Positions 25,292 through 32,125 are shown, counted from the stretch's first letter. The stretch: DNA of 34,853 nucleotides from Candidatus Tayloriibacteriota bacterium (GCA_009695005.1 SIBU01000009.1:1-34853); one strand, 5' to 3'. Program-made: numbers and translations. The notes: generated from the letters alone by a model not told the origin.

Positions 25292-26173
25292 ATGAGTCAA
25301 AAAGAAAATATAAAATTTGCATTCCTAGGTACTCCACAATTGTCTGCTGAGATACTTGAGCATCTTAAAATACAAGGTTTTCTTCCCTCTATTATTATTA
25401 CAAATCCCGATAGACCTCAGGGTAGAAAAATGGTTGTTACTCCCACACCGGTTAAGATGTGGGCTATAAAGAATGGAATTCAATATTTGCAACCGGAAAA
25501 TTTAAAGGATAGTAACTTTATAGAAAAGTTGTCAGTAGATTTTGAATTATTTGTTGTTGTGGCTTACGGTAAAATTCTTTCTAAAGAGATTCTTTCTATT
25601 CCTAAGAAAGGTACTTTAAATATTCATTACTCTCTTCTGCCTAAATATCGAGGAGCGTCACCTATAGAGTCTGCGATATTAAATGACGATCGGAATACTG
25701 GCGTCTCAATTCTTCTTCTCGACGAAAAAATGGATCACGGTCCGATAGTTGCAATGGAAAGATTGAATTTAACATCTCAGATGCCAGAGTTTGCATGGCC
25801 ATTGAAGGCTAGTGAGCTTCGAAGTCAAATGAATCAAGTTGCTGGTAAGTTGTTGTCTGAGGTAATACCAAAATGGATGGCCGGAGAAATTAATGCTATA
25901 CCTCAAAATCACGATGAAGCAACATATACAAAAAAATTTGAAAAGGAGGATGGACTTTTAGATTTGACCGCAGATCCTTATAAAAATTTTCTTAAAATAA
26001 ATGCCTTCGATGATTCAATTGGCACATATTTTTTTGCTGAAAAAAATGATATGAAAATCAGAGTAATAGTAAAAGATGCAAAATTCGAAAGCGGTAGGCT
26101 AACTCTTGTTAGCGTTGTTCCTGAAGGAAAAAAAGAAATGCCATACGAGGTATTCAAAAAAACACTGAACTAA
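25292..26173 (+). CDS. fmt: Methionyl-tRNA formyltransferase
   Basis: Fmt formylates initiator Met-tRNA using 10-formyl-THF. With the start at 25292 the protein has 293 residues. It begins with IKFAFLGTPQLSAEIL and carries the catalytic triad N110, H112 (in NIHYSLLPKYRGASPI) and D148 (in LDEKMDHGPI). The C-terminal tRNA-binding domain is present but shorter than in model bacteria (about 315 residues). An upstream ATG at 25265 would overlap def; neither start has an SD, and I prefer 25292 because the family N-terminus begins near it. A convergent hpf gene lies 31 bases downstream. Confidence 0.95.
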   Translation: MSQKENIKFAFLGTPQLSAEILEHLKIQGFLPSIIITNPDRPQGRKMVVTPTPVKMWAIKNGIQYLQPENLKDSNFIEKLSVDFELFVVVAYGKILSKEILSIPKKGTLNIHYSLLPKYRGASPIESAILNDDRNTGVSILLLDEKMDHGPIVAMERLNLTSQMPEFAWPLKASELRSQMNQVAGKLLSEVIPKWMAGEINAIPQNHDEATYTKKFEKEDGLLDLTADPYKNFLKINAFDDSIGTYFFAEKNDMKIRVIVKDAKFESGRLTLVSVVPEGKKEMPYEVFKKTLN

Positions 26174-26204
26174 ACAATGAATTTTACTGTTACTCTTGAG
26201 TTTT

Positions 26205-26579
26205 CTACTCCCTCCACGGAGAAATTCCGCGAATAATATTCTTTATTTTCTGTCCACCCTTTCGAATAAGTGAAAGCTTCTTTTTTTTGTTTGAACTTAA
26301 TTCTCGGGCAACTTCATCTTTCATGTCATCGATTGCTCTAAAAAGATCTTCTTGCTCAGAAACAGCTCGAAAACTTTTGCCAGCTATGTGAATGTTGATT
26401 TCTGCTCTAAAAATATCTCCAGCTTTGTGGTGATTAGTTGTTTTTGCAAGTTCAACATCAGCGATGAAGCTCTGATTTTCGGTCGGTAAAAACTTTTCTA
26501 TTCCTTCTAAACGTTTATTGAGATAATTGGAAATTTCTGACGTTATTGAAATATTTGTACCTTTTAAATTTATTGTCAT
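26205..26579 (-). CDS. hpf: Ribosome hibernation promoting factor, short HPF/RaiA type
   Basis: HPF binds the 30S decoding region and silences ribosomes during starvation. The 124-residue protein has the HPF fold: ISITSEISNYLNKRLEGIEKFL, DVELAKTT-x-HHKAGDIFRAEINIHIAG, then a basic C-terminal tail ending RGISPWRE. It lacks the dimerisation domain of long HPF. The promoter is an extended -10 (TGATATACT, 26586-26594 on the minus strand) whose TATACT is followed after 6 bases by the ATG, so the message is probably leaderless. Confidence 0.92.
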   Translation of the reverse strand: MTINLKGTNISITSEISNYLNKRLEGIEKFLPTENQSFIADVELAKTTNHHKAGDIFRAEINIHIAGKSFRAVSEQEDLFRAIDDMKDEVARELSSNKKKKLSLIRKGGQKIKNIIRGISPWRE

Positions 26580-26604
26580 ATATAAAGTATATCAAACACT
26601 TAAA

Positions 26605-26841
26605 TTACTTACTATTATTAATAATCTCTACACTAAGAATCTTTTTTGTACTGGTATGTCCGCTCACTATTTTGACTAAAACACCGTTGGTTCCGAATTC
26701 TTTGCGTATAAGTTCGACAATTCTTCTGTTTGCCAGTCCCCTCTCTGCCTTTTCTTTAACTCTAATTGAGTAAGAATCATTACTTGTTTTTGTTATCGAT
26801 TCAGTTTTAAATTCAGTTTGCACATCAACTTTAATATACAT
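26605..26841 (-). CDS. DUF167 (YggU-like) family protein
   Basis: A 78-residue protein matching DUF167: MYIKVDVQTEFKTES, then the diagnostic VKEKAERGLANRR and VKIVSGHTSTKK segments. The family is widespread and small, with a nucleic-acid-binding-like fold and no settled function. I start it at the ATG at 26841, 4 bases after the CYTH gene's stop. A longer frame reaches back to 26955 but overlaps CYTH and adds residues the family lacks. It ends 25 bases before the hpf start. Confidence 0.85.
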   Translation of the reverse strand: MYIKVDVQTEFKTESITKTSNDSYSIRVKEKAERGLANRRIVELIRKEFGTNGVLVKIVSGHTSTKKILSVEIINNSK

Positions 26842-26845
26842 AAAA

Positions 26846-27430
26846 TTATGCCACTCTTTTACTCTCCAAAAAAGCAAAGTGTTTAGGTCTGTAGCGACGT
26901 AGAAACTCGATAACTTTTCCCTTCCCTGTCGCGCTAACATTATATTTTGTAGCAAAATCCAATATTTTTTTTTCTGCGTTAGGAATATCCTCGATTTTTT
27001 CTACCATTAACTCAATTTCAAATGCAGTAAATCCAAAATCTATTTCATCAAAATCTAAATGAAAATCATTCTTCTGGTAGCTTTCTCTTGTAGTGATGAT
27101 AGTACCAAATGGGGCAAATCCAGCTTTCTCTATAGTTTCGCTGAGGTCATGCGAGCTAGGAAGACCGAGCTCGCGGGCTATTTCCGCATCCGCCTCTAAT
27201 TCCTTATATTGATCTGTAACTCTGTCCAGTATTTTGCCACTGTTTAGTGGTACTTTGAGTTCAAACTTGCCGTTTCTTTTTCTTAACCAAAAATCCCTCC
27301 CTGTAAGTGAATAGTCATTAGAGTCATAATAGGTATCTGTTAAAACTTTCTTGTATAACAAAGTGGCGCCTTCGATCATACGTTTTTTACCTTCGGGGCT
27401 GATGTCATAATTTTTTTCCACTTCAATCAT
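26846..27430 (-). CDS. CYTH-domain protein, thiamine-triphosphatase-like
   Basis: CYTH enzymes act on triphosphates in an eight-stranded tunnel. The 194-residue protein resembles animal ThTPase more than CyaB: IEVEKNY at the start, TDTYYDSNDYSL, FWLRKR, FELKVP, YKEL, and FLRRYRPKHFAFL near the end. The signature ExExK is altered: E3-V-E5-K6-N7, so the expected lysine position holds Asn, with a lysine one place earlier. The basic residues of the tunnel otherwise look present. The substrate is not decided by sequence; inorganic triphosphate is also possible. Candidate promoter TAGACG-17-TAAACT ends 7 bases before the ATG. Confidence 0.82.
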   Translation of the reverse strand: MIEVEKNYDISPEGKKRMIEGATLLYKKVLTDTYYDSNDYSLTGRDFWLRKRNGKFELKVPLNSGKILDRVTDQYKELEADAEIARELGLPSSHDLSETIEKAGFAPFGTIITTRESYQKNDFHLDFDEIDFGFTAFEIELMVEKIEDIPNAEKKILDFATKYNVSATGKGKVIEFLRRYRPKHFAFLESKRVA

Positions 27431-27500
27431 GCTTTAGAGTTTACTATCAAGTTTGTCTTTCGTCTATAAAAATAGCCACTGTGTGTTATTGGCAAAATGT

Positions 27501-27527
27501 AAAAAACACCTGCACTGTTGCAGGTGT
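27501..27527 (-). terminator. purF terminator
   Basis: ACACCTGCA (27506-27514) and TGCAGGTGT (27519-27527) form a perfect 9-bp stem with a CTGT loop (ACAG on the minus strand). On the minus strand a TTTTTT run follows. It begins 24 bases after the purF stop. Confidence 0.85.
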
Positions 27528-27550
27528 GTTATCAATACTACTTTAGTTGA

Positions 27551-28915
27551 TTATTTGGCACATTCAGGAGTTATGGGGTATTTCCCGTTAAAACAGGCCA
27601 TACAAAAACTGTGACCACCGCAAGCCTTCAGTAGACCTTCTTCTGACAGATAGCCGATTGAGTCTACATTAAGCGCTTTACATAAACTTTCACCTTGATG
27701 CGAAACAGCAATCAGCTCGTTTCGATCCGGAAAGTCGATACCGTAGTGACAGGCAAATTTGTGTGGAGGACAACTAACTCTGATATGAACTTCGGTGGCT
27801 CCTGCGTCACGAAGATTTTTTACTCTTTCGATGCAGGTTGTTCCGCGAACAACAGAATCATCAATCATTACAACACGTTTACCTTTTACCAATTCGCCAA
27901 TTAAGGCTAATTTCATTTTGACGCTGTCGACTCTCATTCCACGTTCAGGCTGAATAAAACTTCTTCCTGTGTAGTGGCTTCGAACAAATGCCATTTCGAG
28001 AGGAATTTTGCTGGCTGAAGCAAAACCAAAAGCGGCTGGTGTCCCGCTATCTGGAACAGGAACAATCACATCAGCTTCACAGGGTTGCTCTTTAAAAAGA
28101 GTTATACCCATTTCAAAGCGATATGAATGAACGCTATTGTCAATATACTTGCTGTTTGGTCTCTCGAAATATACAAGCTCAAATATACAAAAGGAGCACG
28201 CCGCTGTCACTTTAGATTTTTCTGAACGCAGGCCATCTTTTGAAATGAAAACCATTTCACCAGGCAGAACATCACGAATGAAACGAGCTCCCATAAGATC
28301 AAGAGCGCATGTTTCGCTTGCAAATACAAATGTTCCGCCAATGGTTCCAATACACAATGGTCTGAAACCTCTTGGGTCGCGCACACCAACGAGTTCATCT
28401 TTAGTGCAGATAACCAAAGAGTAAGCTCCTGAGACTTTTGACATCATTTCCCCGATTGCTTCTGAAAGTGTTCCTTCAGAACGTGCGATGAGGTGAAGCA
28501 TAAACTCACTATCGGTTGAGGTTTGGAACACTGCGCCAGCGCTTGCTAACTCTGATCGTAGAGCATTTATGTTAATGAGGTTTCCATTGTGAGCAAGAGC
28601 AATCTTTCCACGCTGACAATCAATCAGAAGTGGTTGAACATTTTCAATTACCGATTTCCCTGTTGTGGAATATCGATTATGACCGATAGACATGTTGCCA
28701 ATAAGTCTATCTAGAGCGCCGTTTGCAAACACTTGAGAAACTAGCCCGATGTTTTTATGGTGGTTAAATTGACCGTAGTCATTTACGGACACAATGCCCG
28801 CTCCTTCTTCACCTCTGTGTTGTAGAGCGTGAAGACCAAGTGCAGTCAGTTTTGCTGCATTTGGTGTACCAAATACACCGACGATCCCACAGCTGTCTTT
28901 TGGATAGAAGTTCAT
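27551..28915 (-). CDS. purF: Amidophosphoribosyltransferase PurF
   Basis: PurF makes phosphoribosylamine from PRPP and glutamine, the first step of purine synthesis. The 454-residue protein has an 8-residue propeptide before the N-terminal nucleophile cysteine (C9 in CGIVGVFG), the glutaminase HRGEEGAGIV segment, and the PRPP loop VVMIDDSVVRGTT. Cysteines at the expected iron-sulphur positions are present: CIFE, FACHYGID and the C-terminal FCMAC. This is the Bacillus-type, Fe-S, propeptide-processed enzyme. No other purine gene is in the window. The gene is monocistronic, with its own terminator. Confidence 0.95.
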   Translation of the reverse strand: MNFYPKDSCGIVGVFGTPNAAKLTALGLHALQHRGEEGAGIVSVNDYGQFNHHKNIGLVSQVFANGALDRLIGNMSIGHNRYSTTGKSVIENVQPLLIDCQRGKIALAHNGNLININALRSELASAGAVFQTSTDSEFMLHLIARSEGTLSEAIGEMMSKVSGAYSLVICTKDELVGVRDPRGFRPLCIGTIGGTFVFASETCALDLMGARFIRDVLPGEMVFISKDGLRSEKSKVTAACSFCIFELVYFERPNSKYIDNSVHSYRFEMGITLFKEQPCEADVIVPVPDSGTPAAFGFASASKIPLEMAFVRSHYTGRSFIQPERGMRVDSVKMKLALIGELVKGKRVVMIDDSVVRGTTCIERVKNLRDAGATEVHIRVSCPPHKFACHYGIDFPDRNELIAVSHQGESLCKALNVDSIGYLSEEGLLKACGGHSFCMACFNGKYPITPECAK

Positions 28916-29005
28916 AATTTATATAGTCGAGGTTCAAGGTTTACTTTCCGAATAGAACTATATCAGGCAAAGTTACTTGTTTGCAAAGCTCTCTTCATTT
29001 GGTAG

Positions 29006-29011
29006 TATAAT
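29006..29011 (+). promoter_or_regulatory. -10 box of the tRNA-Asn promoter
   Basis: A perfect TATAAT lies 8 bases before the tRNA. The best -35 is TTGCAA (28981-28986) with a long 19-base spacer. Confidence 0.6.
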
Positions 29012-29019
29012 CATCGTAT

Positions 29020-29091
29020 TCCCCGGTGGCGCAGTGGTAGCGCAGTCGCCTGTTAAGCGATTGGTCGTAGGTTCGAATCCTACCCGGGGAG
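29020..29091 (+). tRNA. tRNA-Asn (anticodon GTT)
   Basis: A full cloverleaf is read by eye: acceptor TCCCCGG/CCGGGGA, D-stem GCGC/GCGC, anticodon stem GTCGC/GCGAT with loop CTGTTAA, T-stem GTAGG/CCTAC with loop TTCGAAT, and discriminator G. The anticodon is GTT. CCA is not encoded. The 3' segment TCCTACCCGGGGAGC (29078-29092) recurs at 30293-30307 and 30470-30484, and as CTACCCGGGGAGCA at 31569-31582, so this tRNA may be an attachment site for mobile DNA. Confidence 0.95.
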
Positions 29092-29147
29092 CAATTGTAA
29101 ACCAAAGTAAAGTGTTAACTGGATATAATGTGTGGTAATCTTAAACT

Positions 29148-30080
29148 ATGAAACCAGACGCAGAGTCTATTCCTAATAAAATAAATGCACCCAAACAAAT
29201 AAGAGGCGGCTTTGATGACCGTGTTGTAGATTTCCATTTAATACATAACCAGAAAACAGAGGACGTAAGGGTATTTATTGATATTATTGATTCAAAACCA
29301 AATGATGTGATTCTTGATGGTATGGACGGATACGGAGCAGTTGCAAGAGAGATACTTGATACAACTGAGCCAAAAGGTTTTCAGCCAGAAATATACACTG
29401 TAGATGAGAGTGTTGTGCAGGTTGAAAGAGCCCGACAAAACATGCCTGATGTTCAAGAGGACCATTTAGTTCAGGCTGACATAAGAAATATGCCATTTGA
29501 AGATAAAAAGTTTAATACTGTTATTATTAAAATGGGAATACACGAGCTTCCTAAGAGTGCTCAACCAGATATTTTAAAAGAAGTGTCTAGAGTTTTGAAG
29601 CCAGGGGGTAAATTTGTTACTTGGGAACTTTCATTCCCTGACGAAGCATCTCAAGTAATATTTCAAGATATAATAAGAAAGAAGGACGAACTGGCGGGAT
29701 TCAATAGATTAGTTGAAAATAGATATTTTCCTCGCCAAGATGAATTGTTAAAACTCTTTGCGGATGCGGGTTTTGAAAAAGTTGAGGTTGCACACAAGGT
29801 TGATGCAAAGTTGTCTATGAGAGTACGTGAGCAGGAATTGGTTTCAAAAGAAAGGAAACAGATAATGTCTGAAGAAGGAACCCTAACAGCAGAAAAAGAA
29901 AAAGAACTTGCAGAACTTGGAAAAGAGCGATGTGACCAGCTTGTTGCTTTTATAAAGGAATACATGTCCAGAGTCCCAGAAAGTATAAGAAAACAGATGG
30001 AATATTATGAGTCGGAAAACGATACATTTCTTTCACCTAATAAGGATATTATACTGGGATACAAACCTGAAAGTGTATAA
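29148..30080 (+). CDS. Class I SAM-dependent methyltransferase (UbiE-like)
   Basis: A 310-residue protein with a Rossmann methyltransferase fold. Motif I is V-I-L-D57-G-M-D-G-Y-G63, the acidic post-I residue lies in IYTVDES, motif II is FNTVIIKMGIHEL, and motif III is RVLKPGGKFVTWELSF. The core resembles UbiE/COQ5-type enzymes. The C-terminal third (about 220-310) is helical and highly charged and is not part of the standard domain. The substrate is unknown; a quinone role is unlikely in a Patescibacterium. TATAAT (29124-29129) precedes the ATG by 18 bases. No SD. The gene ends just before the repeat array. Confidence 0.85.
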   Translation: MKPDAESIPNKINAPKQIRGGFDDRVVDFHLIHNQKTEDVRVFIDIIDSKPNDVILDGMDGYGAVAREILDTTEPKGFQPEIYTVDESVVQVERARQNMPDVQEDHLVQADIRNMPFEDKKFNTVIIKMGIHELPKSAQPDILKEVSRVLKPGGKFVTWELSFPDEASQVIFQDIIRKKDELAGFNRLVENRYFPRQDELLKLFADAGFEKVEVAHKVDAKLSMRVREQELVSKERKQIMSEEGTLTAEKEKELAELGKERCDQLVAFIKEYMSRVPESIRKQMEYYESENDTFLSPNKDIILGYKPESV

Positions 30081-30106
30081 ACTTCTCTAGTTCTCTCTTA
30101 ACACGT

Positions 30107-30148
30107 ATCCAATCCACAGTTCTGAACTCGTCCACGAGGGGGAGCAAA
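30107..30148 (+). repeat. Junction repeat type C, copy 1
   Basis: A 42-base stretch starting ATCCAAT and containing AGTTCTGAA and CGTCCACG, ending GGGGGAGCAAA. It recurs at 32206-32246 with several substitutions and one indel. This copy is not followed by a TTGACA; it leads directly into a terminator hairpin. Confidence 0.7.
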
Positions 30149-30181
30149 CAAACGCCGAAAGGCGTTTTTGTTTTGCTCCCC
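30139..30181 (+). terminator. Terminator after the methyltransferase, inside a larger palindrome
   Basis: AAACGCC-GAAA-GGCGTTT is an inner stem with a stable tetraloop and T tail. An outer 10-bp stem, GGGGAGCAAA (30139-30148) with TTTGCTCCCC (30172-30181), encloses it. The outer arms are the tRNA-Asn terminal sequence GGGGAGC and its complement. Confidence 0.8.
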
Positions 30182-30340
30182 TGAGGAAGCGTAAACCGCT
30201 TCCGTGTAGGATTCGAAGACCTTGCGAGTATATTTTGTGATTCCCTGAAACAAAATATCCACAAGGTGTACTGACCCAGTAGGGGTCGAATATCCTACCC
30301 GGGGAGCTCAGCAATCATTAACAAAAACAGCCTTATGGCA
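30164..30340 (+). repeat. 177-bp tandem repeat, copy 1 (junction type A)
   Basis: First of two adjacent copies differing at only two positions. In order it holds: hairpin GGAAGCG/CGCTTCC; GTAGGATTCGAAGACCTTG (30206-30224); a long imperfect palindrome (CCTTG...CAAGG around ATATTTTGT...ACAAAATAT); TCCTACCCGGGGAGC (30293-30307), identical to the tRNA-Asn 3' end; and the hairpin ACAAAAAC-A-GCC-TTAT-GGC-A-GTTTTTGT. It contains no ORF I can support. Confidence 0.95.
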
Positions 30341-30351
30341 GTTTTTGTTTT
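30319..30351 (+). terminator. Terminator-like hairpin in the first 177-bp repeat
   Basis: ACAAAAAC (30321-30328) pairs with GTTTTTGT (30341-30348), and GCC with GGC, around a TTAT loop with one A-A mismatch; a T run follows. The outer arms CCGGGGAGC (30299-30307) and GCTCCCCGG (30352-30360) pair too. The second repeat carries the same hairpin at 30498-30525. Confidence 0.6.
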
Positions 30352-30517
30352 GCTCCCCGGAGGAAGCGTAAACCGCTTCCGTGTAGGATTCGAAGACCTT
30401 GCGAGTATATTTTGTGATTCCCTGAAACAAAATATCCACAAGGTGTACTGACCCAGTAGAGGTCGAATATCCTACCCGGGGAGCTCAGCAATCATTAACA
30501 AAAACAGCCTTATGGCA
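30341..30517 (+). repeat. 177-bp tandem repeat, copy 2 (junction type A)
   Basis: Same content as copy 1 with two substitutions (CTCCCCG for CTCCCCT; TAGAGG for TAGGGG). The tRNA-Asn-identical end lies at 30470-30484. The near identity means a recent duplication. A third partial repeat starts at 30518 and then diverges. Confidence 0.95.
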
Positions 30518-30539
30518 GTTTTTGTTTTGACCTCCCCGT

Positions 30540-30639
30540 GTAGAATTCGAAGACCTTGAGTATATCGCACGGAGCAAAGCGAGTACGATACGAAACCTGT
30601 ACCGTCCATGTAATGGAAGAACACCCTGCTCCCGGAGCA
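30540..30639 (+). repeat. Junction type A variant, copy 3
   Basis: Begins GTAGAATTCGAAGACCTTG (30540-30558), like the 177-bp repeats, then carries a different middle shared with 31483-31582: ATCGCACGGAGC, GCGAGTACGAT, and hairpin TCCAT-GTA-ATGGA (30605-30617). The end is TGCTCC-C-GGAGCA, a palindrome, in place of the tRNA end. A promoter follows after 12 bases. Confidence 0.85.
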
Positions 30640-30651
30640 CTGAAAATATCC

Positions 30652-30680
30652 TTGACTGGTAAGGTTATTTTTTCTAGAAT
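30652..30680 (+). promoter_or_regulatory. Promoter of cassette gene 1
   Basis: TTGACT (30652-30657), 17 bases, TAGAAT (30675-30680). The ATG at 30691 is 10 bases after the -10 box, so the leader is about 3-4 bases. Confidence 0.75.
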
Positions 30681-30690
30681 ATTTATATTA

Positions 30691-31290
30691 ATGAAAAACT
30701 CAGTTTTATCTAAATATAAAATCATCTGGTTACTATTTTTTGTATTGATTGTCATACCTTATATTTATCTTTTCATTTTGTCCTATAGCAGACTGAGTGA
30801 AGGTAATCGTCTGCTTTATGGACCATACGACCAATGTAAGGAATGTATTAGTAAGGGTGAATCTAATTATACATGTGCCATGAAAGTAGCTGATAATGAG
30901 GCATACAACTTTGTAGACAGTAATAAGCGGAAACAAGATGATAAACTTGTGATACAGTCACGAACTCAAAATTTGATTAGAAAATGTTCCACAGAAAGTT
31001 TAGAAAACTTAACACAGGACATATATCTTAATATTTCAAAAGAAAGAGGTCGTGATAATTCTACAATTGATGAAGTAAGAAAAGCGTGTCTGAATCCTAA
31101 GGCTGCAATTAATGAGTTTTCCGAAAAAGAAACGAGTGATTCAATTTGTCATTTTTCTTCATTAGAAAATATGCAAGGAAAAGCGTGGCCTCGACCCAGT
31201 AAGGCAGAAATATTTTTTCAGGCAGCATTTGAGCCAATATCATTATTTATAATATTTGTTGCTTTATTTCTTGGATTTGGAGGACATTAG
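30691..31290 (+). CDS. Unrecognised membrane protein with cysteine-rich middle (cassette gene 1)
   Basis: A 199-residue protein with two membrane segments, about residues 11-32 and 176-195, and a polar middle of about 140 residues with six or so cysteines (CKEC, C in NYTCAM, RKC, KAC, SIC). If the middle is outside the cytoplasm, these could form disulphides. No family recognised. I start it at the ATG at 30691, just after the promoter; an in-frame ATG at 30556 lies inside the repeat element upstream and is not credible. It has low GC and no SD, unlike the other cassette genes. It lies between two type A junction repeats, and no strong terminator follows. Confidence 0.65.
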   Translation: MKNSVLSKYKIIWLLFFVLIVIPYIYLFILSYSRLSEGNRLLYGPYDQCKECISKGESNYTCAMKVADNEAYNFVDSNKRKQDDKLVIQSRTQNLIRKCSTESLENLTQDIYLNISKERGRDNSTIDEVRKACLNPKAAINEFSEKETSDSICHFSSLENMQGKAWPRPSKAEIFFQAAFEPISLFIIFVALFLGFGGH

Positions 31291-31455
31291 TAACTTAATC
31301 TTAGCGAAACTTTCAACTCTTCCTTACTCACCACAATCTCTTCTCCCCACTTCCATAGTTCAGAAATCCAGCGTAGTTGCCGCTAATTGACCGTCCCGTC
31401 TCTCAATGGCCGGTTTTCCTTTACCTAAAACAGGTTCTAATATTCTCTATCAAGC

Positions 31456-31582
31456 GGGGCAAAGCATCGAAATGCTTTGAGAGTAGGATTCGAAGACCTT
31501 GAGCATATCGCACGGAGCGAAGCGAGTACGATGCGAAAAGTGTACCGTTCATGTAATGAAAGAAACTTCTACCCGGGGAGCA
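31456..31582 (+). repeat. Junction type A variant, copy 4
   Basis: Contains hairpin CAAAGCAT-CGAA-ATGCTTTG, GTAGGATTCGAAGACCTTG (31483-31501), the same middle as the copy at 30540, hairpin TTCAT-GTA-ATGAA (31548-31560), and the tRNA-Asn-like end CTACCCGGGGAGCA (31569-31582). A -35 box begins 5 bases later. The stretch 31291-31455 before it holds no gene; a weak ACCG/CGGT hairpin with a TTTTCC tail near 31390-31422 may end gene 1. Confidence 0.85.
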
Positions 31583-31587
31583 CACAT

Positions 31588-31615
31588 TTGACAAAAATAT
31601 ATTCTATGACATGAT
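31588..31615 (+). promoter_or_regulatory. Promoter of cassette gene 2
   Basis: TTGACA (31588-31593), 16 bases, CATGAT (31610-31615). Transcription would start near 31621, exactly where the structured leader begins. Confidence 0.65.
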
Positions 31616-31620
31616 TGAAA

Positions 31621-31712
31621 TAGACTTAACCTTCTCAATCCAGAGACAGTGATAAAAACTTGTTGATACAAGCACTTGTGGAAATGATTGTCATTTCCTA
31701 GAAGTAAGTCTA
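31621..31712 (+). promoter_or_regulatory. Structured 5' leader, riboswitch-like multi-stem candidate
   Basis: A closing stem TAGACTTA (31621-31628) with TAAGTCTA (31705-31712) encloses three hairpins: TCTC/GAGA (31633-31646), CTTGT-TGAT-ACAAG (31659-31672) and GGAAATGA-TTG-TCATTTCC (31680-31698). AAAAAGG and the ATG follow straight after the closing stem. The layout is that of a cis-regulatory RNA, but I do not match it to a known riboswitch class. Confidence 0.5.
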
Positions 31713-31722
31713 AAAAGGTAAA

Positions 31723-32106
31723 ATGAAAGTACGCATATACGCAGGCATCGTTCTCACTGGCCCAACACAAGCAGGTGGAACGGAAATCGAAACTGATGAT
31801 GAAATGATCTGGGTCGACTGCTCACTTCCAGCACTCCCCCGTATTGGTGAGATCGTGGAGCTTCATGACGCTGGCCAAAATTTTGCGACAGCCGCGACTG
31901 TGGAAGGCGTGAACTGGTTTCCTGACGAAAACAAGACTAATGTCTTCTTTCCTGTGGTCTACCTTGAAAAAGACGACTACTTCGACAAGAAACACGGTTT
32001 CGCCCTCGGCACTACCGTGGAGGAAAAGCGCAAAGTGCTCAAGGAACTTGTGGTGAAGACTCACGACCGCAAACGCCACTGTCTCAAGTTTGATTGCAAC
32101 GGCTAA
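31723..32106 (+). CDS. Unrecognised 127-residue protein (cassette gene 2)
   Basis: No family recognised. The protein is soluble and acidic. It begins with beta strand MKVRIYAGIVLTG, has an IRELHD-like hinge (PRIGEIVELHDAG), and ends with a basic segment and two cysteines (HDRKRHCLKFDCNG). The pattern could suit a small beta-barrel or a metal site, but I claim no function. AAGG lies 5-8 bases before the ATG. GC is higher than in core genes. It has its own promoter, structured leader and strong terminator, and lies between type A and type C junction repeats. Confidence 0.7.
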   Translation: MKVRIYAGIVLTGPTQAGGTEIETDDEMIWVDCSLPALPRIGEIVELHDAGQNFATAATVEGVNWFPDENKTNVFFPVVYLEKDDYFDKKHGFALGTTVEEKRKVLKELVVKTHDRKRHCLKFDCNG

Positions 32107-32125
32107 CAACTGATCGCCTCAACCA

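Noticed and set aside
26842-26955. Longer start for the DUF167 gene
   Set aside because: It would overlap the CYTH coding sequence by over 100 bases and add residues absent from the family.
28137-28424. Open frames on the plus strand opposite purF and opposite other long genes
   Set aside because: They are shadows of well-supported genes with no SD, no promoter and no family-like sequence.
30206-30307. Intact second tRNA-Asn with an intron in the T-loop
   Set aside because: Only the T-arm and 3' acceptor strand are present; the 5' acceptor, D-arm and anticodon arm are missing.
30164-30540. CRISPR array
   Set aside because: Repeats are 177 bp with no short unique spacers, and no cas gene is near.
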